This document shows positions 42,540 through 51,081 of a DNA stretch of 64,000 bases, piece by piece. The stretch's first letter is position 1. Every line of letters begins with the position of its first letter. A program made the translations under genes and the position numbers. Source of the stretch: Anaerolineales bacterium (GTDB lineage Bacteria > Chloroflexota > Anaerolineae > 4572-78 > J111); assembly GCA_015075185.1 (NCBI GenBank), contig JABTUW010000002.1:1054001-1118000 (forward strand). Direction: 5' to 3'. The notes beneath the pieces were generated by a model. It searched no databases and was not told the origin of the DNA. It saw nothing but the letters and a program-made list of their open reading frames with translations.

Positions 42540-43772
42540 GTGAAGATCGTATTCATCGGCCCCTTTGGGCTGCAACCGAAGGGGACAATGAGTTCACGCG
42601 CCCTGCCGCTGGCCCAGGCGCTGGCTCGCCGGGGACACCAGGTGACGATGCTCATCCCACCCTGGGACGACCCGCAGCGGGCCGGGCAAAGCTGGGAGGA
42701 AGGCGGTGTGCGGGTCGTCAATGTGACTCTGCCACCGCGCTGGCCGCTGCTCTTTCACATACTCTTGACCCGGACCCTGGCGGCTCAAGCATGGGCGCTT
42801 AAGCCGGAAGTGATTCACTTTTTCAAACCCAAAGCCTACGCCGGGCTGGCCCACCTGGCCGGGTGGGGACTGCGCCGGTTAAGAAGCCTGCCGGTGCGGT
42901 TGGTGGTGGATACCGACGATTGGGAGCAAGCCTGGAACGAGCAGTCGCCTTACTCCTTCGTTCAAAAAAAGTTATTCACCTGGCAGGAGTCGTGGGGCCT
43001 GCGTCACGCCGACGCCGTCACCGTCGCCAGCCGTGCCCTGGAAAAGCTGGTCACAGCCGAAATAGGGGGCGGCCCGGCGCGGGTTTTTTATTTACCCAAC
43101 GGGTGTAACCCGCAAAAGATGACCACTGCTCACCGACCGCCGACCGCAACCAACCTTCTTCCCCGGTCTACTGTCTACTGTCTACCGTCTACTGAGATTC
43201 GCCAAAAGTGGCAACTGGGCGATGCTCCCACCATCCTGCTCTACTCTCGTTTCTGGGAGTTCCGGCTGGAGCGGATTGTCACCTTAGTGCGAATGGTGGC
43301 AGCGCAGCTACCTCAGGCGCGCTGGTTGATGGTGGGTCAAGGGTTGCAGGGGGAGGAAAAGGCGCTGGCGGCGCAACTGGCTGAGGCGGGCCAGGCCGAG
43401 TATGCCCGCTTTACCGGCTGGCTGCCGCTTGACGACGTGCCGGCCTATTTTGCAGCCGCCAACGTCGCCGTCTACCCTTATGATAACACGTTAATCAACC
43501 GGACCAAGTGCTCGGTCAAACTCATCAGCTTACTGGAAGCCGGGTTGCCGGTCGTCGCCGATGCCGTCGGCCAGAATGTCGAGTACATTCAACACGGGCG
43601 ATCGGGTATTTTGACCCCCGCCGAAGACGATGCGGCCATGGCGGCGGCGCTGGTAGCGGTGCTGCAAAACCCGGCGCAGCAGCAACAATTAGGCCAGGCC
43701 GCGCGCCAATGGATAGCCGAAAATTTTAATTGGACTGATCTTGCGCAAATCGCTGAAAGGGCGTATGGTTGA
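42540..43772 (+). CDS. GT4-family glycosyltransferase
   Basis: About 410 residues, GT-B fold. N-terminal domain: KIVFIGPFGLQPKGTMSSRA and VVDTDDWEQAW; C-terminal domain: TILLYSRFWEFRLERIVTLV, GWLPLDDVPAYFAAANVAVY and the donor-site region SLLEAGLPVVADAVGQNVEY. It is a cytoplasmic transferase for polysaccharide or glycolipid synthesis. The GTG start is placed where family similarity begins; the start is uncertain since no clear ribosome-binding site is seen. About 27 residues (193-219) between the two domains are encoded by heptamer repeats. Its stop overlaps the VanZ ATG by one base. Confidence 0.83.
   Translation: MKIVFIGPFGLQPKGTMSSRALPLAQALARRGHQVTMLIPPWDDPQRAGQSWEEGGVRVVNVTLPPRWPLLFHILLTRTLAAQAWALKPEVIHFFKPKAYAGLAHLAGWGLRRLRSLPVRLVVDTDDWEQAWNEQSPYSFVQKKLFTWQESWGLRHADAVTVASRALEKLVTAEIGGGPARVFYLPNGCNPQKMTTAHRPPTATNLLPRSTVYCLPSTEIRQKWQLGDAPTILLYSRFWEFRLERIVTLVRMVAAQLPQARWLMVGQGLQGEEKALAAQLAEAGQAEYARFTGWLPLDDVPAYFAAANVAVYPYDNTLINRTKCSVKLISLLEAGLPVVADAVGQNVEYIQHGRSGILTPAEDDAAMAAALVAVLQNPAQQQQLGQAARQWIAENFNWTDLAQIAERAYG
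43117..43197. repeat. Heptamer repeats in the GT4 interdomain linker
   Basis: GACCGCC units are followed by CTACTGT/CTACTGT/CTACCGT units. They are translated in-frame as HRPPTATNLLPRSTVYCLPS just after the conserved LPNGC that ends the N-terminal domain. Confidence 0.7.
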
Positions 43773-44215
43773 TGGGATTTCGACTTGAGCTACTGCCGCG
43801 CTGGCTGCGCGATATGGCGCCGCTGGTGTTCTGGATGCTCCTCATCTTCGTGCTCTCGGCCCAATCGAGGCTGATCAAGATTGAGGATGCGGCTGACGAA
43901 AAGATTTTTTACAAAACAGCCCACTTTGTGGCTTATGCCGTCCTGGCCTGGCTGTGGTGGCGCGCCCTGGCCCCCCAGCGGCAAGTGGCCTGGCCCGTTT
44001 TATTGCTGGCGTTTGCTTTAGCGGCGCTGTATGGGATCAGCGATGAAATTCACCAGCTCTTTGTACCAGGCCGGCACGGACAGGTAGCGGATGTTCTTTT
44101 TGATGCCGCGGGGGCATGGGCCATGATCTTGCTGATCCGCCGCATCAACTGGCTGCGTACCTGGCCCGACTCGCTCAACCTCCCCTGGTGGGGGCGACTG
44201 AAACGGGAAGTCTAA
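43772..44215 (+). CDS. VanZ-like family membrane protein
   Basis: 147 residues, four hydrophobic segments. VanZ-like pattern: KTAHFVAYAVLAWLWWRAL, then ISDEIHQLFVPGRHGQVADV with the conserved DE-x-Q-x-FVPGR and a following Asp. The ATG overlaps the stop codon of the GT4 gene (TGATG), so the two are translationally coupled. VanZ proteins are linked to envelope-antibiotic tolerance; here a role with the LCP/GT4 genes is inferred from position. Confidence 0.85.
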   Translation: MGFRLELLPRWLRDMAPLVFWMLLIFVLSAQSRLIKIEDAADEKIFYKTAHFVAYAVLAWLWWRALAPQRQVAWPVLLLAFALAALYGISDEIHQLFVPGRHGQVADVLFDAAGAWAMILLIRRINWLRTWPDSLNLPWWGRLKREV

Positions 44216-44331
44216 GTTGGCCCAAAGTGGTAGGAAAAAACTTTTCTGGGGAGCTATAGCAGGGTGACAACCCTTGGCGGCGGGCGGCGGTCTGCCGTCG
44301 CCGGTCATAATTTGAAGGAGAGACGCTTTAG

Positions 44332-44970
44332 ATGATACCGCTCACACCTGAGCAAAGGGATTACAAAGAGAGAACGCTCAATCAACTGCTGCTCAACGTG
44401 CCCCAAGTGGAAGCTCAATTGGCGCGAGAAACGCAGCGGCAGGTGATGGTGACGCTGCATGAGCAGCTTGAAGCGATGGAGGCCCACATTGTCCGGCTGC
44501 AGCAAGAGCTGGCCAACGAGGTCATCCTGGAGCCGGTTGCCGACGAACTGTGCCGCCAGGCGGCCACGGCGTTGACCAAGCAGAAGCTGTTCATGGCCAG
44601 GCGTTACGTCAATAAACTGGAAGCGATTGAGCCTTTTTACCCGGAGTTGGGCCGGCTCAAACAGGAAGCTGAAAGTGGCCAGGTCAGCCGGCGCACCCGC
44701 GCTCTGAGCCAGGGCGACCTGTTCCCAACGCTGGTGGCTGCGGCCAATGTCCCCCTGCTGGCCGCCGGACCCAGCACCCGCTCTGCGGCGCAAGCACCGT
44801 CAGGAACTAACGAGGCGGCTGCCAGAGTAAGGCAGAAAGAATCAGGCGGTCTGCGCCAATACTTTCAATTTCACATCATTGCCAGTTGTCTCGTAATCGT
44901 CTTGATTGCCTGCGCTATGGCCGGCGTGGGGGGGATGAGCGTTCTGCGCTGGTTGATTGAAGGCAGCTAA
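44332..44970 (+). CDS. Tail-anchored coiled-coil protein of unknown function
   Basis: 212 residues. A charged helical N-terminal region (VEAQLARETQRQVMVTLHEQ; LEAMEAHIVRLQQEL) is followed by a disordered Ala/Ser-rich linker (about 140-170) and one C-terminal membrane helix (HIIASCLVIVLIACAMAGVG). There is no signal peptide, so the bulk should be cytoplasmic with a C-terminal anchor. AAGGAGAG precedes the ATG. No family recognised. Confidence 0.7.
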   Translation: MIPLTPEQRDYKERTLNQLLLNVPQVEAQLARETQRQVMVTLHEQLEAMEAHIVRLQQELANEVILEPVADELCRQAATALTKQKLFMARRYVNKLEAIEPFYPELGRLKQEAESGQVSRRTRALSQGDLFPTLVAAANVPLLAAGPSTRSAAQAPSGTNEAAARVRQKESGGLRQYFQFHIIASCLVIVLIACAMAGVGGMSVLRWLIEGS

Positions 44971-44972
44971 CC

Positions 44973-45060
44973 AATTTACGATTTACGATTTACGATTGTC
45001 TACCAAAATCCAAAATCGTCCTAAAGGATACCCTTGCGGTATAAATCTAAAACCGTAAAT
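44973..45060. repeat. Heptamer repeats (TTTACGA units)
   Basis: Three tandem TTTACGA units, then AAAATCC/AAAATCG units, a CCTAAAGG palindrome and a reverse-oriented ATAAATC/TAAAACCG stretch fill the space between the convergent gene at 44.3 kb and scpA. Confidence 0.7.
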
Positions 45061-45063
45061 TCT

Positions 45064-45870
45064 TCAGGAGACCTCTACCAGCCCGGTCAACTCGGCCCAC
45101 TCGGACTCGCTCAATTCCGAGGCACGCTCATTTTTGCGGATGATAATCTCTCCAAATAGCCCGGCCTGTTCGACTTGAATCACTTGCCGCTTTATCAACT
45201 CCAGTACGGCCAGGAGCGTGACAATCACCTCGATCCGGCTGCGACTCCGGGCCAGCAGTCGTTGAAAGTTGATCGTCCGGTTGGCGGTCAATTCCTGCCG
45301 GATGTGGGCCATTTGCTGGCCGATGGTCACAATTTGGGGTGCAATGACCTCGTCCACGACAGGGTCGGGCGGTCTGATAGCCAGGGCGTTGCGCGCGGCT
45401 TGCAGCAGCGCCTCCAGACTGATTTCGCCGGGGATGAGCTTGGGTTCAATTTTGATTGGCGGGGCCAATCGCACAAAGTTACGCCTGCCGCTGGCCTCGA
45501 CCTCCTGCAGCCGGGCAGCGATTTTTTTGTACTGCTTGTAGGCCAGCAGTTGGCGGGCCAACTCATCGCCCACATCCTCTTCTTCCTCGTCGAGCATGCT
45601 GGCCGGCGGGCGCGGCAGCAGCGCCTCGGATTTGATCAAAATCAACTTGGCCGCCACGACCAAAAAGTCGGCCAGCTCGTCCGGGTCAATTTCCCGCAAA
45701 ATATCCAAATAAGCCAAATATTGATCGGTGACATACGCCAGCGATATTTTGGTGATATCCAACTCTTCCTGCTCGATCAGGTTGAGCAGCAAGTCGAGCG
45801 GCCCTTGAAAATCGGGCAGGTCTACCTGATAAGGGAGGGAATTGTCGGTCCCCAGTTCGACGATTTCCAT
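45064..45870 (-). CDS. scpA: Segregation and condensation protein A (ScpA)
   Basis: 268 residues. The N-terminal kleisin signature QVDLPDFQGPLDLLLNLIEQ is followed by EELDITKISLAYVTDQYLAY and ADFLVVAAKLILIKSEALLP, diagnostic of ScpA. The C-terminal winged helix (TLLAVLELIKRQVIQVEQ) binds the SMC head. AGGTGG lies about five bases before the ATG. scpB is not adjacent. A short possible upstream frame ends three bases before the start. Confidence 0.93.
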   Translation of the reverse strand: MEIVELGTDNSLPYQVDLPDFQGPLDLLLNLIEQEELDITKISLAYVTDQYLAYLDILREIDPDELADFLVVAAKLILIKSEALLPRPPASMLDEEEEDVGDELARQLLAYKQYKKIAARLQEVEASGRRNFVRLAPPIKIEPKLIPGEISLEALLQAARNALAIRPPDPVVDEVIAPQIVTIGQQMAHIRQELTANRTINFQRLLARSRSRIEVIVTLLAVLELIKRQVIQVEQAGLFGEIIIRKNERASELSESEWAELTGLVEVS

Positions 45871-45872
45871 TA

Positions 45873-46004
45873 CTAACCACCTAATCTCTCTAACCGGGTT
45901 TCTAGTTGTTGAATTTCCATTTCTATGTCCAGAATTTCTTGATGAGCATTTTGCTTAACCGAAATTTGTTTCTCTTGCAAGATTTTTAAGCGGCGACATA
46001 AAAT
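45873..46004 (-). CDS. Possible tiny coiled-coil ORF before scpA (start unclear)
   Basis: An open frame of 43 codons ends in TAG two bases before the scpA ATG and encodes a strongly heptad-like helix (HQEILDIEMEIQQLETRLER). Only an ATT (after AAGGA) or an internal TTG at 45980 is available as start, so translation is doubtful. It may be the tail of a decayed gene or a coupling peptide for scpA. Confidence 0.25.
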   Translation of the reverse strand: MLCRRLKILQEKQISVKQNAHQEILDIEMEIQQLETRLERLGG

Positions 46005-46034
46005 TTTCCTTCACCCATCTCAGTAAAGCAGTAT

Positions 46035-47408
46035 TTACTTCCACGACCACACCGCCAGCGTCCCATCCCCCACCTTGAGCGGCTCCTCGACGCCAGTGGT
46101 ATCGAGCACCCAGACAGAGCCGGCCGCGTTCTCTTCACTTTCCTGGCGGGTGGCGACAAAATAGCGGCTGTCGGGCGACCAGAAAGTGAGCGACTGGTGG
46201 TACTGGTCAAAAAAGGGCACCGTTTGCAGAAAATCGCCGGTGGGGGTGAAGGAGAGCAGGGTTTCAAAGGTATCGGCGGCCATGTCATAAACCAGCCAGC
46301 GAAAGACGACCTCCTGGGGCAGCGGCGCAGCCAAACCACTGGCTTTGGCCGTTGACCCGTCGTCGCGCCGGGCCAGGGCCAGCAGGGCCAGTTTGCTCCC
46401 ATCAGGCGACCAATACAGGGAACCAACGGGATTGTCCAGAAGGCGGCGCGGGTGCGCACCGTCGGTATCTACCATATAGGCGACTCCAAACGGAGGATGA
46501 GTGTCACCCTCGATCTGAACATAGGCCAGGTGTTGGTTATCGGGGGCCAGGGCCAGGTAGGCAAAACCTTGGAGTTTGGTAACAAGTGTCTCTTTGAGCG
46601 TAGCCGCCTCAGTTCTGTAAATGGCTTCTTGCTGCTTGTCGTCGGCGGCGATGTAATAAAAATATTGGCCATCCGCCGACCAAAATGGGGCCTGAAACAG
46701 GCCCGGCGCCAGGTTAAGCTGGACCCGTTCCGCCCCCACCCGGTTGTCCAGCAGCGAAAGGTGCGCTTCGCTCGTCGAGCTACGCGCCCCGCCGACGTGC
46801 AGTAGTAACTTGGCGCTGTTTGGCGCCCAAACCCAGTAAAACGGCGCGCCCGCGCCCAGAACATGGTCACTGCCAGGGGTGTCAGGATTGATCTGGCGCA
46901 TGAACAAATCTTCCGTCTCCTGGGTTAAAAAGGTAAGGCTGCGGCTGTCGGGAGACCAGTAGAGATAGAAGGGGGCCGATGCGGGTTGGTCAAATAAAAT
47001 CGTTGGGTTGCTTGTGCCGGTAGGGGTGACATAAAGAACCGTTTCCCCCTTTTCATTCGGCCCGACAAAGGCCAGCCGGCGTCCATCAGGAGCCCAGGTG
47101 GGAAAATTGTAACCCTTGCCGTCGGCGGTGATACTGCGCAGATTTTGGCCATCGGGGGCAACGAGCCACAGGTTGCCGTCATTGCCGACAAAGGCAATTT
47201 GATTGAGCACGGGTTGTTCGGCTAATTGGGTCATTGTCTCGGTTATGGCCGTGGCGCTTCCTTGCACCCCGCCGAAGACGAAGTATAAAAGTCCCGCCCC
47301 TATACAAATAAACGCCAGCAAGCCCAGGCCAGCCAGTCCCATAATAATAACGATCAGCTTATACGATTTTTTCGCCGGAGTGATATTACCGGAATCTGAA
47401 GTTTCCAT
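46035..47408 (-). CDS. Membrane-anchored TolB/WD40-like beta-propeller protein
   Basis: 457 residues: a short cytoplasmic N-terminus, one membrane helix (LIVIIMGLAGLGLLAFICIG), then an outside propeller with repeated blades (NQIAFVGNDGNLWLVAPDGQ; FPTWAPDGRRLAFVGPNEKG; YWSPDGSKLALLALA; FWSPDSRYFVATRQ). The blades resemble those of the ATPase-propeller fusion at 24-27 kb, but there is no ATPase here. Function unknown; propellers of this sort bind proteins or glycans outside the cell. Confidence 0.78.
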   Translation of the reverse strand: METSDSGNITPAKKSYKLIVIIMGLAGLGLLAFICIGAGLLYFVFGGVQGSATAITETMTQLAEQPVLNQIAFVGNDGNLWLVAPDGQNLRSITADGKGYNFPTWAPDGRRLAFVGPNEKGETVLYVTPTGTSNPTILFDQPASAPFYLYWSPDSRSLTFLTQETEDLFMRQINPDTPGSDHVLGAGAPFYWVWAPNSAKLLLHVGGARSSTSEAHLSLLDNRVGAERVQLNLAPGLFQAPFWSADGQYFYYIAADDKQQEAIYRTEAATLKETLVTKLQGFAYLALAPDNQHLAYVQIEGDTHPPFGVAYMVDTDGAHPRRLLDNPVGSLYWSPDGSKLALLALARRDDGSTAKASGLAAPLPQEVVFRWLVYDMAADTFETLLSFTPTGDFLQTVPFFDQYHQSLTFWSPDSRYFVATRQESEENAAGSVWVLDTTGVEEPLKVGDGTLAVWSWK

Positions 47409-47446
47409 CCACCCCTTCTTTAGCCTACCGACTAACGTTCCAACGT

Positions 47447-48025
47447 TTAACTTTCAACCTCTGCCGCTTCAGGCCGTTGATAAAAACAAAGCAGGGTGCT
47501 GCCGTATTTCCGCTGGTCGTATAACACCAGATTTTGCAGGGATAGTTCTTCATATTCGACGGGGTGAATCTGGACCACGACGGCACCATCGGGTAGAAGC
47601 CAGTCTGCCACCTGCCGGTCAATTTTTTGAAGGGTTTTGCGCCACAGTTGTTTATACTGAGGCGGGGCAATATAAATCAGATCGTAGGCTTGGCTGTGGG
47701 GGGGCGATTGGTCGAGAAAGTTGAAGACATCGGTGCGCTTGACGAGCGCCCGGGCGGCCAGTCCGGTGGTGCGCAAATTCTCGCCAATGATGCGGGTCGC
47801 GGCCTGGCTCTTTTCCACAAAGGTGACATGCGCCGCACCCCGGCTGAGGGCCTCGATGCCGACTGCCCCGGTACCGCTGAACAAATCCAGCACCCGCGCC
47901 TCAATGATCCAGTTGCCCAGAATACTAAACAGAGCCTCTTTGGTCCGGTCGGTGATGGGGCGGGTGTCCTCACTGGGCACAGCTTTGAGTTTTCTGCCTT
48001 TGGCAGTACCGGCGATTACGCGCAT
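47447..48025 (-). CDS. rsmD: 16S rRNA (guanine(966)-N(2))-methyltransferase RsmD family
   Basis: 192 residues. The N-terminal MRVIAGTAKGRKLKAVPSED and TRPITDRTKEALFSIL are RsmD signatures; the SAM motif is VLDLFSGTGAVGIEALSRGA. The catalytic N/DPPY motif reads APPQY (YIAPPQYKQL), so the usual acidic/Asn position is Ala with an inserted Gln; this may be a lineage variant or reduced activity. No good ribosome-binding site precedes the ATG; the upstream bases are repeat-like (AAAATCC units). Confidence 0.85.
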   Translation of the reverse strand: MRVIAGTAKGRKLKAVPSEDTRPITDRTKEALFSILGNWIIEARVLDLFSGTGAVGIEALSRGAAHVTFVEKSQAATRIIGENLRTTGLAARALVKRTDVFNFLDQSPPHSQAYDLIYIAPPQYKQLWRKTLQKIDRQVADWLLPDGAVVVQIHPVEYEELSLQNLVLYDQRKYGSTLLCFYQRPEAAEVES

Positions 48026-48122
48026 TTAAGGATTTTGGATTTTAGACTGCCCCTTTGGGCGTGGATTGGATTAGGCGGGAAGTATACCATAATTTGAAGA
48101 GGAGTGATAATCAATTGGAGCC

Positions 48123-49139
48123 TCACAGGGGGACTGCTCCCAATTCGGCCAGTTGCCGGCGATAACGCGCGATATCTTGTTGGGTGGCTTGATCGTCGCT
48201 CTGCTGGGCCAGGCGTTGTTTGCTGAATGCCAGTTCGGTGGCCGCTTTGCGCAGCCGGCCCAAATGCCGCCAGGCAGCCAGGTCACCGCGCAGCAGCGCC
48301 TCCCAGCGTGATCCCTGCCAGCGGCTCCAGGAGGTAAGAATTTCGTACACCTCGGCGGTCACTTCCCCACTTAATTGCCTGACAATCCAACTTTTCTCTT
48401 GTCGCCAAATCAGGCCAATGACCACGCCAAGCATCAGGATGCCCCCCCAATCTACAATTAGACTCAAACAAAGGGTTACGCAGCTCGCGCCGGCCAGGGT
48501 AGCCCCCAGATTGTGCAGGCCGTGAAAAATCACGGACGTGACAAATCCACCCACCAGGCTGCAAACTCTGACCAGGAGATTTCGGCTCAAATAGGCCAGG
48601 GCTAGTCCCGCCCCCGTCACCCCGCTGAAAAAAGCGTGGTTCAGCCCAAAGGGAATGGTCCGCAGCAGCACCACAAAGGCCCAGTTGCCCCAGCCGCCTT
48701 CGATCAAAGCGCCGCCAAAGTAGAATAGGTTCTCGGTGAAGGCAAAGCCCAGCCCGGCCATTGCTCCGTAGACGATCCCGTCAAGGACATTGTCAACTTC
48801 ACGGTGGGCGACCAACAAAATCAGGACCAACCCCAGCCCTTTGGCCAATTCTTCAGTCAGCGGCGCCCAGACGCTGCCGCCGACAACCTCGTAGGCCAGT
48901 CCCTCGCCCGAAAAAACCCAGGTGGTGGGGATGTCTAACACAATCTGGGTGATCAGAGCCAGGATAATGGCCGGGACAGCGCCCCAGCCAAAAGCCAGGG
49001 CCAGCAGCCACCAGGGTTCTTTTTCGTGCTGGTCTAACCAATCCACAAACCAGCCATAAATGGCGGCCGGCATCAAACCAAAGAGAAAACAGAGGAAAAG
49101 GCCGAGGAGAATTTCCACAGGATAGATGAAGCGTCCCAA
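48123..49139 (-). CDS. PrsW-family intramembrane metalloprotease
   Basis: 338 residues, about eight membrane helices. The PrsW motifs are present: APLTEELAKGLGLV (EE), ENLFYFGG (E), HAFFSGVTG and VIFHGLHNLG (H). PrsW-type enzymes cleave membrane proteins, often anti-sigma factors; no target is adjacent. The longest frame begins with a TTG inside a dispersed repeat and has no ribosome-binding site; a GTG seven codons later (VEILLGLFLCFLFG) is a plausible alternative start. A soluble helical C-terminal tail of about 80 residues follows the last helix. Confidence 0.82.
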   Translation of the reverse strand: MGRFIYPVEILLGLFLCFLFGLMPAAIYGWFVDWLDQHEKEPWWLLALAFGWGAVPAIILALITQIVLDIPTTWVFSGEGLAYEVVGGSVWAPLTEELAKGLGLVLILLVAHREVDNVLDGIVYGAMAGLGFAFTENLFYFGGALIEGGWGNWAFVVLLRTIPFGLNHAFFSGVTGAGLALAYLSRNLLVRVCSLVGGFVTSVIFHGLHNLGATLAGASCVTLCLSLIVDWGGILMLGVVIGLIWRQEKSWIVRQLSGEVTAEVYEILTSWSRWQGSRWEALLRGDLAAWRHLGRLRKAATELAFSKQRLAQQSDDQATQQDIARYRRQLAELGAVPL

Positions 49140-49201
49140 GGGGAGGCTTTGCTCTGGTGCGTGGTGCGTAGATTAACGGAATACGCACCACGCACCACGT
49201 A
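49131..49201. repeat. Heptamer hairpin with shared 24-bp motif between fhs and prsW-like genes
   Basis: GGTGCGT/GGTGCGT units and reverse-complement ACGCACC/ACGCACC units flank a short centre. The prsW side carries GCGTCCCAAGGGGAGGCTTT, part of a 24-base stretch also present in the GT39-like gene. Confidence 0.7.
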
Positions 49202-49203
49202 TT

Positions 49204-50946
49204 TTAAAACAAACCTACAACTTTACCCGTCTCAAAATCAATATCTATTTTCGTGAAAGCGGGCACGGAATTCAGGCCGGGCATCGTCCGCATCGCGCCG
49301 ACCAGCGGATAGATAAAACCGGCGCCAGCGCTGGCCCGGACCTCGCGGATAGGCAGGGTAAAGCCTTTGGGCCGGCCTTTCAAACTGGCATCATGGGTTA
49401 GACTGAGGTGGGTTTTGGCCATGCAGATGGGCAGGTTGCCCAGGCCGGCGTTTTCAAAGTTTTTGATTTGCTGATTAGCCGTCGCGTCGTAGCTGACCCC
49501 ATCTGCGCCGTAAATGTCCTTGGCAATCTTTTCGATTTTCTGCTTGATACTCCAATCCAGCGGATAGAGGAACTGGAAGTTGCTGGGTTTCTCGCAAGCG
49601 GCGACGACTGCTTCAGCCAGCTCGACGGCGCCCAGGCCGCCTTTGGCCCAGTGCTCGGCCAAAACGGCTTGCTCGGCTCCGGCCTGAACGGCCAGCTTCT
49701 TGAGCAGGGCCACTTCATTGTCGGTATCGGTGGGGAAGCGATTGACGGCGACGACCGCCGGAATGCCGAATTTCCGCACGTTTTCGACGTGGGCGGCCAG
49801 ATTCTCAATGCCCTTTTCCAACAACTCCAGGTTTTCTTCGGTGTAAGCCTTATCCAGGGCGCGACCCGCCACCACGGTCGGGCCGCCGCCGTGCATCTTC
49901 AGGGCGCGGATGGTTGCCACCAGGACGACCGTATTCGGAATCAGGCCGGAGTAGCGGCACTTGATGTTAAAGAATTTCTCCATGCCGACGTCGGCCCCAA
50001 AGCCGGATTCGGTTATCACGTAGTCGGCCAACTTCAGCGCAATCTGGTCGGCGATGATAGAGCTGTTGCCGTGAGCGATGTTGGCAAACGGCCCGGCGTG
50101 GACAAAGGCCGGCTGGCCTTCCAGGGTTTGCATCAGGTTGGGCATGATCGCGTCCTTCATCAAGACCGTCACGGCTCCGGCCACGCCCAAATCCTCCGCC
50201 GTGACTGGTTTGCCGCTCCTGTCCAGAGCCACAATCATCCGGCCAAAGCGCTCGCGCATATCTTTAAGGCTGGTGGTCAGGGCCAGAATAGCCATAATCT
50301 CCGACGCAACCGTGATGTCGAAACCACCCGGCCGGGGAACACCGTCCAGCGCGCCGCCGAGACCCAGCACAATGTTGCGCAGGGCGCGGTCGTTGACATC
50401 CAGCACCCGGTTCCACTGAATGTTGTAGGGGTCAATATTGAGCCGCTTCACGCCCAGCTTGGCCAGCTCCTCGTCGCTCTGGCGGGCTTCGTGATACAGG
50501 CGCGCGTCGAGCGCCGCAGCGACCAGGTTGTGGGCAGCGGTAATGGCATGAATGTCGCCCGTGAGGTGGAGGTTGAAATCCTCCATGGGAACGATTTGGC
50601 TGTACCCGCCGCCGGCAGCGCCGCCCTTAATGCCAAAAGTCGGGCCTTGACTGGGCTGCCGGATGCAAATCATGGCCTTTTTACCGATGTGGCCCAGTCC
50701 CTGGGTCAGGCCGACACTGGTGGTGCTTTTGCCCTCACCCAGGGGGGTCGGGGTGATGGCGGTTACATCAACGTACTTGCCTTGGGGCCGGTCGGCAAAC
50801 TTTTGCAGCACGTCCAGGTGAACTTTGGCTTTGTATTTGCCATACAGGTCCAGGTCGTCTTCGGTCAGGCCGAGACTGGCAGCAATTTCAAGGATGGGTT
50901 TAACGGTAGCGGCTTGGGCGATTTCGAGATCGCTTGGAACGGACAT
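49204..50946 (-). CDS. fhs: Formate--tetrahydrofolate ligase
   Basis: 580 residues. ITPTPLGEGKSTTSVGLTQG carries the P-loop typical of Fhs, followed by RQPSQGPTFGIKGGAAGGGY. The enzyme makes 10-formyl-THF from formate, THF and ATP. AAAGGAG lies about ten bases before the ATG. It is downstream of a methenyl-THF cyclohydrolase-type gene, so the pair interconverts formate, 10-formyl-THF and 5,10-methenyl-THF. It could handle C1 units released by the GcvT-like enzyme near 8 kb (inference). Confidence 0.96.
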   Translation of the reverse strand: MSVPSDLEIAQAATVKPILEIAASLGLTEDDLDLYGKYKAKVHLDVLQKFADRPQGKYVDVTAITPTPLGEGKSTTSVGLTQGLGHIGKKAMICIRQPSQGPTFGIKGGAAGGGYSQIVPMEDFNLHLTGDIHAITAAHNLVAAALDARLYHEARQSDEELAKLGVKRLNIDPYNIQWNRVLDVNDRALRNIVLGLGGALDGVPRPGGFDITVASEIMAILALTTSLKDMRERFGRMIVALDRSGKPVTAEDLGVAGAVTVLMKDAIMPNLMQTLEGQPAFVHAGPFANIAHGNSSIIADQIALKLADYVITESGFGADVGMEKFFNIKCRYSGLIPNTVVLVATIRALKMHGGGPTVVAGRALDKAYTEENLELLEKGIENLAAHVENVRKFGIPAVVAVNRFPTDTDNEVALLKKLAVQAGAEQAVLAEHWAKGGLGAVELAEAVVAACEKPSNFQFLYPLDWSIKQKIEKIAKDIYGADGVSYDATANQQIKNFENAGLGNLPICMAKTHLSLTHDASLKGRPKGFTLPIREVRASAGAGFIYPLVGAMRTMPGLNSVPAFTKIDIDFETGKVVGLF

Positions 50947-50969
50947 AGTGGGTTTTCTCCTTTGAAAAT

Positions 50970-51079
50970 AGTAGATGGTAGACGGTAGACAGTAGGCAGG
51001 GAAAAAATCCTCTGCTACTTTGCTACCTGCTACCTTTTCCTAATTGAGTTGGATGTTACGTATCACAAATCACGTATCA
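50970..51079. repeat. Heptamer repeats between fchA and fhs
   Basis: TAGATGG/TAGACGG/TAGACAG/TAGGCAG units, then CTGCTAC-type units in reverse orientation, and finally CACGTAT/CACAAAT/CACGTAT units reaching the fchA stop codon. All units are seven bases. Confidence 0.75.
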
Positions 51080-51081
51080 CC

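Noticed and set aside
46035..47408. TolB-like protein as part of a Tol-Pal system
   Set aside because: No tolA, tolQ, tolR or pal nearby, and the inferred lineage would not carry Tol-Pal in this arrangement.
49408..50988. 526-codon open frame on the plus strand opposite fhs
   Set aside because: Antisense to a well-conserved fhs; no domain and shadow-like composition.
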